Source: Trueperaceae bacterium (GTDB lineage: Bacteria; Deinococcota; Deinococci; Deinococcales; Trueperaceae). Taken from it: a stretch of DNA of 54,711 nucleotides. This document shows, in pieces, positions 52,251-54,711 of this stretch (positions within the stretch are counted from its first letter, which is position 1; each line of letters opens with the position of its first letter). The notes under the pieces were generated by a model. It did no database searches and was not told where the DNA came from. It worked only from the letters and a program-made list of their open reading frames with translations. Location: contig JAMLIB010000013.1 in assembly GCA_023954415.1 (NCBI GenBank), positions 1 to 54,711 of the forward strand, given 5' to 3'. The position numbers and the translations under genes are program-made.

Positions 52251-53468
52251 ATGACCACGCTGCGGACGCCGTGGCGCGTCCAGATCCTCATCTACCTCCT
52301 CGCCTTCGGCAGCTTCTACCAACAGAGCGTCCTGCTGCCCGTGCTGCCGCGCTACGCAGGCGACCTGGGCATCTCCGTCGGCCTCATCGGCCTCCTGCTC
52401 GCCGCCCGGTTCATCGTTCCGGCCCTCTTCGCGGCCCAGCTCGGGGAGTGGACCGCGCGCTTCGGCCTCACGCGCAGCCTCATCTGGGTGAGCGTCGGCA
52501 CCATCCTCACGACGCCCCTCTACCTCATCGCAGACAACGTCCCGCTGCTGTTCCTCGCGCAGGTCGTGAACGGCAGCCTCTACATGGCGACGTGGATCTG
52601 CGCCCAGACCTACGCGACGCGCGTGCCCGACAGGGACTGGGTCGTGGGCGTGTTCGCGACGATCACGGCCGTCGGCATGACGGTCGGCCCGCTCGTCGGC
52701 GGCTACCTCCTGGACGTCAGCGGCTACACCGCGGCCTTCGGCGCCTACGCGGCCGGCGCCCTGCTCATGCTCGTGGTCGCCTGGCAGCTGGGCAACCACC
52801 CGGCCGGAGCACCGACCAAGCCTCGCCCGCGCGCACGCGGGCAGGCGCTCGTCCTGCTCCGCCGCCCCGCCATCCAGGCCGCCTTCCTCTTCTCGTTCAT
52901 CTGCCTCTTCACCATCAGCATGCGCGGCAACTTCCTGCCGATCTTCCTCGAGGAGGGGGCGATGAGCGCGAGCGCCATCGGCCTGATCCTCGCCGCCGGC
53001 TCGCTCGGCCAGGCGGCCATCCGCCCGTTCACCAACATCCTCCTCAGGCGCACCGGGCTCGTGGTGACCATGGTCGTCGCGGCGCTGATCGCCGTCGTCG
53101 GCCTCACCGTCATGCCGCTGACGTCGCTCGTCTGGCTCCTGATGGCGCTCGCGTTCGCCCACGGCGTCGGCGCCGGGCTCCACCAGTCGCTCGGCCTCGT
53201 GCTGCTCGCGGAGGCGACCTCCGACGACGAGCGGGGTTACGCCGTAGGCCTGAGGGCCACCGTCAACCAGGTGTCGAGCGCGGGCGCGCCCCTGCTCGCC
53301 GGCGGCCTCGCCGACGTCTCCGGCACCAAGAGCGCCTTCTACGTCATCGGCGGCCTGCTCCTCCTCAGCACGTTCAGCCTACGGAGCGTCCTGCAGCGGG
53401 CCGAGCGCCACCGCAAGGCCGGTTCGTCCACCCAAGCCGTCAACATCGCACCGAAGGAGGCGACCTAG
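52251..53468 (+). CDS. Major facilitator superfamily transporter
   Basis: A 405-residue MFS protein with about 12 helices. The N-terminal half begins ILIYLLAFGSFYQQSVLLPV; the loop 2-3 motif region is GEWTARFGLTRSLIWVS, a variant of G-x-x-x-D-R-x-G-R. A central basic loop (KPRPRARGQ) separates the two six-helix halves. ATG at 52251 with AAGGAA upstream. The family moves small solutes by proton coupling; with a neighbouring hydrolase it might export a cleavage product or import an alternative substrate. Substrate not predictable. Confidence 0.88.
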   Translation: MTTLRTPWRVQILIYLLAFGSFYQQSVLLPVLPRYAGDLGISVGLIGLLLAARFIVPALFAAQLGEWTARFGLTRSLIWVSVGTILTTPLYLIADNVPLLFLAQVVNGSLYMATWICAQTYATRVPDRDWVVGVFATITAVGMTVGPLVGGYLLDVSGYTAAFGAYAAGALLMLVVAWQLGNHPAGAPTKPRPRARGQALVLLRRPAIQAAFLFSFICLFTISMRGNFLPIFLEEGAMSASAIGLILAAGSLGQAAIRPFTNILLRRTGLVVTMVVAALIAVVGLTVMPLTSLVWLLMALAFAHGVGAGLHQSLGLVLLAEATSDDERGYAVGLRATVNQVSSAGAPLLAGGLADVSGTKSAFYVIGGLLLLSTFSLRSVLQRAERHRKAGSSTQAVNIAPKEAT

Positions 53469-54674
53469 ATGACCAAGCCCAACGCCAGCGAGCTCAAGAG
53501 CCGCGCATTCGCCGAGGTCGACGCCCTGAGAGGTGAGGCCGTCGCGATCGCGAAGGACCTCCACGCCCACCCGGAGGTGGGTTGGCGCACGCAGCGCTCC
53601 GCCGACCTGCTCACGGACTACCTGGAGAAGCACGGCATGTTCGTCGAGAAGGCGGTCGCCGAGCTGGGCGAGGTCTCCGACGTCGACTGCTCGTTCAGGG
53701 CGAGCATCCCGGGCCACATGGGCGGCGGGGTCGGGGTCGCGCTCCTCGCCGAGTACGACGCCCTGCCGGGGCTGGGCCACGGCTGCAGCCACAACCTCAT
53801 CGGCACCATCGCGGCTACCGCGGGCATCGCCGTCCGGCGCGCCCTCGGCGACGTCCCCGGCAACGTCTACGTGATGGGCTGCCCGTTCGAGGAGGGCGGC
53901 GGCGGCAAGATCTACATGATCGACGCCGGCGTGTTCGACGTCGCCGACGTCTCGATCATGTGGCACGGCAGCAGCGACGTGAGGGTGGGCAGCCCGAACA
54001 TCGCCGCGAGCGGCATGACCTACACGTTCACCGGCAAGTCCGCGCACTCCGGCGCCAACCCGCACCAGGGCATCAACGCCGCCGACGCCGCCATGCTGAC
54101 GTTCGCGGGCGTGAACGCGCTCAGGCAGCACGTCACGTCGGACGTGCGCATCCACGGCATCATCGAGGACGGCGGCGTGGCGGCGAACAGCGTGCCGGAC
54201 AAGGCGGTCGTGAGGATGATGACGCGCGCCGCGTCGTACAAGAACATCGAGCGCGTGCGCGAACGCGTGCACGACTGCGCGCGCGGCGCGGCGCTCATGA
54301 CGGGCGCCAAGCTGGAGATCGCCGAGGACCCGGTCTATGCCGAGCGCCTCGTCGTCCCCGGCCTGCGCGAGGTCGTCATCGGCAACCTCGGCCTGGTCGG
54401 CCTCGAGCGGCCGGACGGCGACCCGCAGACGTTCGCCTCCGCCGACAGCGGCAACGTGAGCCAGTACATCCCGCACGTCACGTTCAACCTCCCGCTCGAC
54501 ACGAAGGGCTCCGTGCCCCACACGGTCGCGTTCGCGGAGGCGTGCAACACGGACATGGCTTGGGACGCCCTCGTGACGGCCGCCAAGATCATGGCCGCCA
54601 GCGCCATCGACCTCATCCTCGACCCCGAGCGGGTGAGCGCCATCAAGGCGGAGCACGCGGCGTTGAAGGGGTAG
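53469..54674 (+). CDS. M20-family amidohydrolase/peptidase (AbgB-like)
   Basis: A 401-residue M20 metallopeptidase. Metal-site features: LHAHPEVGWRTQRSADLL near residue 30, LLAEYDALPGLGHGCSHNLIG near 95-115 (Asp and His ligands, quoted in part), GCPFEEGGGGKIYMI near 137 (catalytic Glu pair), MWHGSSD near 160 and HVTFNLPLDTKGSVPHTVAF near the C terminus. The layout is nearest to p-aminobenzoyl-glutamate and N-acyl amino acid hydrolases. AAGGAGG precedes the ATG, which follows the MFS stop directly. It likely cleaves an amide bond of the imported substrate. After the stop, an AAAAAGGAG at the window edge points to a further gene. Confidence 0.92.
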   Translation: MTKPNASELKSRAFAEVDALRGEAVAIAKDLHAHPEVGWRTQRSADLLTDYLEKHGMFVEKAVAELGEVSDVDCSFRASIPGHMGGGVGVALLAEYDALPGLGHGCSHNLIGTIAATAGIAVRRALGDVPGNVYVMGCPFEEGGGGKIYMIDAGVFDVADVSIMWHGSSDVRVGSPNIAASGMTYTFTGKSAHSGANPHQGINAADAAMLTFAGVNALRQHVTSDVRIHGIIEDGGVAANSVPDKAVVRMMTRAASYKNIERVRERVHDCARGAALMTGAKLEIAEDPVYAERLVVPGLREVVIGNLGLVGLERPDGDPQTFASADSGNVSQYIPHVTFNLPLDTKGSVPHTVAFAEACNTDMAWDALVTAAKIMAASAIDLILDPERVSAIKAEHAALKG

Positions 54675-54711
54675 CACCCGAAGCGAGCCGAACGTCGTGG
54701 AGAAAAAGGAG

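Noticed and set aside
48740-52291. 1183-codon minus-strand open frame opposite the peptide importer operon
   Set aside because: Composition (Asp, His, Arg, Val, Glu runs) is that of a shadow frame; three well-recognised plus-strand genes occupy the same DNA.

Overview
The window is from a high-GC bacterium. Coding regions use G/C-ending codons almost exclusively, operons are tightly packed with 4-base start/stop overlaps, and at least one gene appears leaderless (a TANNNT element 6 bases before the ATG). This style, plus pyruvate:ferredoxin oxidoreductase next to PPDK and many sugar ABC operons without their own ATPase, suits the Deinococcota (for example relatives of Truepera). That placement is inference.

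Layout. 1-2331: end of a sugar ABC import operon (two permeases) coupled to a NamZ-type exo-N-acetylmuramidase. 2435-3097: a lone spermidine-synthase-like methyltransferase with an unusual leader. 3429-11038: central carbon cluster nifJ (PFOR), a dihydroorotate-dehydrogenase-like protein and ppdK. 11219-11871: AbrB/PIN toxin-antitoxin pair. 12030-20517: alpha-glucoside operon (ROK regulator, binding protein, GH31, two permeases, GH15). 20592-23634: secreted protein of unknown function, S10 serine carboxypeptidase, FMN reductase. 23964-34139: catabolic operon of unknown substrate (DeoR regulator, BtpA-like, amidohydrolase, creatininase-like, SDR, ABC importer, YdcZ-type membrane protein, FGGY kinase). 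34163-47601: a CRISPR-Cas type I-C island (cas3, cas5c, cas8c with probable internal cas11c, cas7c, cas4, cas1, cas2 and an array of about 66 repeats). 47613-54674: IclR regulator divergent from a peptide-type ABC importer, an MFS transporter and an M20 amidohydrolase.

The strongest observation lies in the 305-base gap between cas3 and cas5c. The minus strand there encodes a single degenerate type I-C repeat (6-bp hairpin plus a tail ending GGATTGAAAC), followed by a 25-nt guide-like segment and a stable hairpin. The first 19 nt of the guide match, 13 of 19, a sequence about 60 bp upstream that carries a canonical I-C PAM (TTC). Three of the six mismatches... more exactly, mismatches fall at guide positions 6, 7, 8, 12, 17 and 18, and positions 6, 12 and 18 are those flipped out of the duplex in Cascade. 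The target sits between two divergent extended -10 promoters, one reading into the crRNA-like RNA and one into cas5c. This looks like a built-in crRNA-like autorepressor (CreR/CreTA-like) of the I-C operon.

The CRISPR island also appears to be flanked, in the same orientation, by two decayed copies of the 3' end of the S10 carboxypeptidase gene found intact at 21499-23010. Both relics share an in-frame TAG that the intact gene lacks, so they look like boundary repeats of an acquired island.
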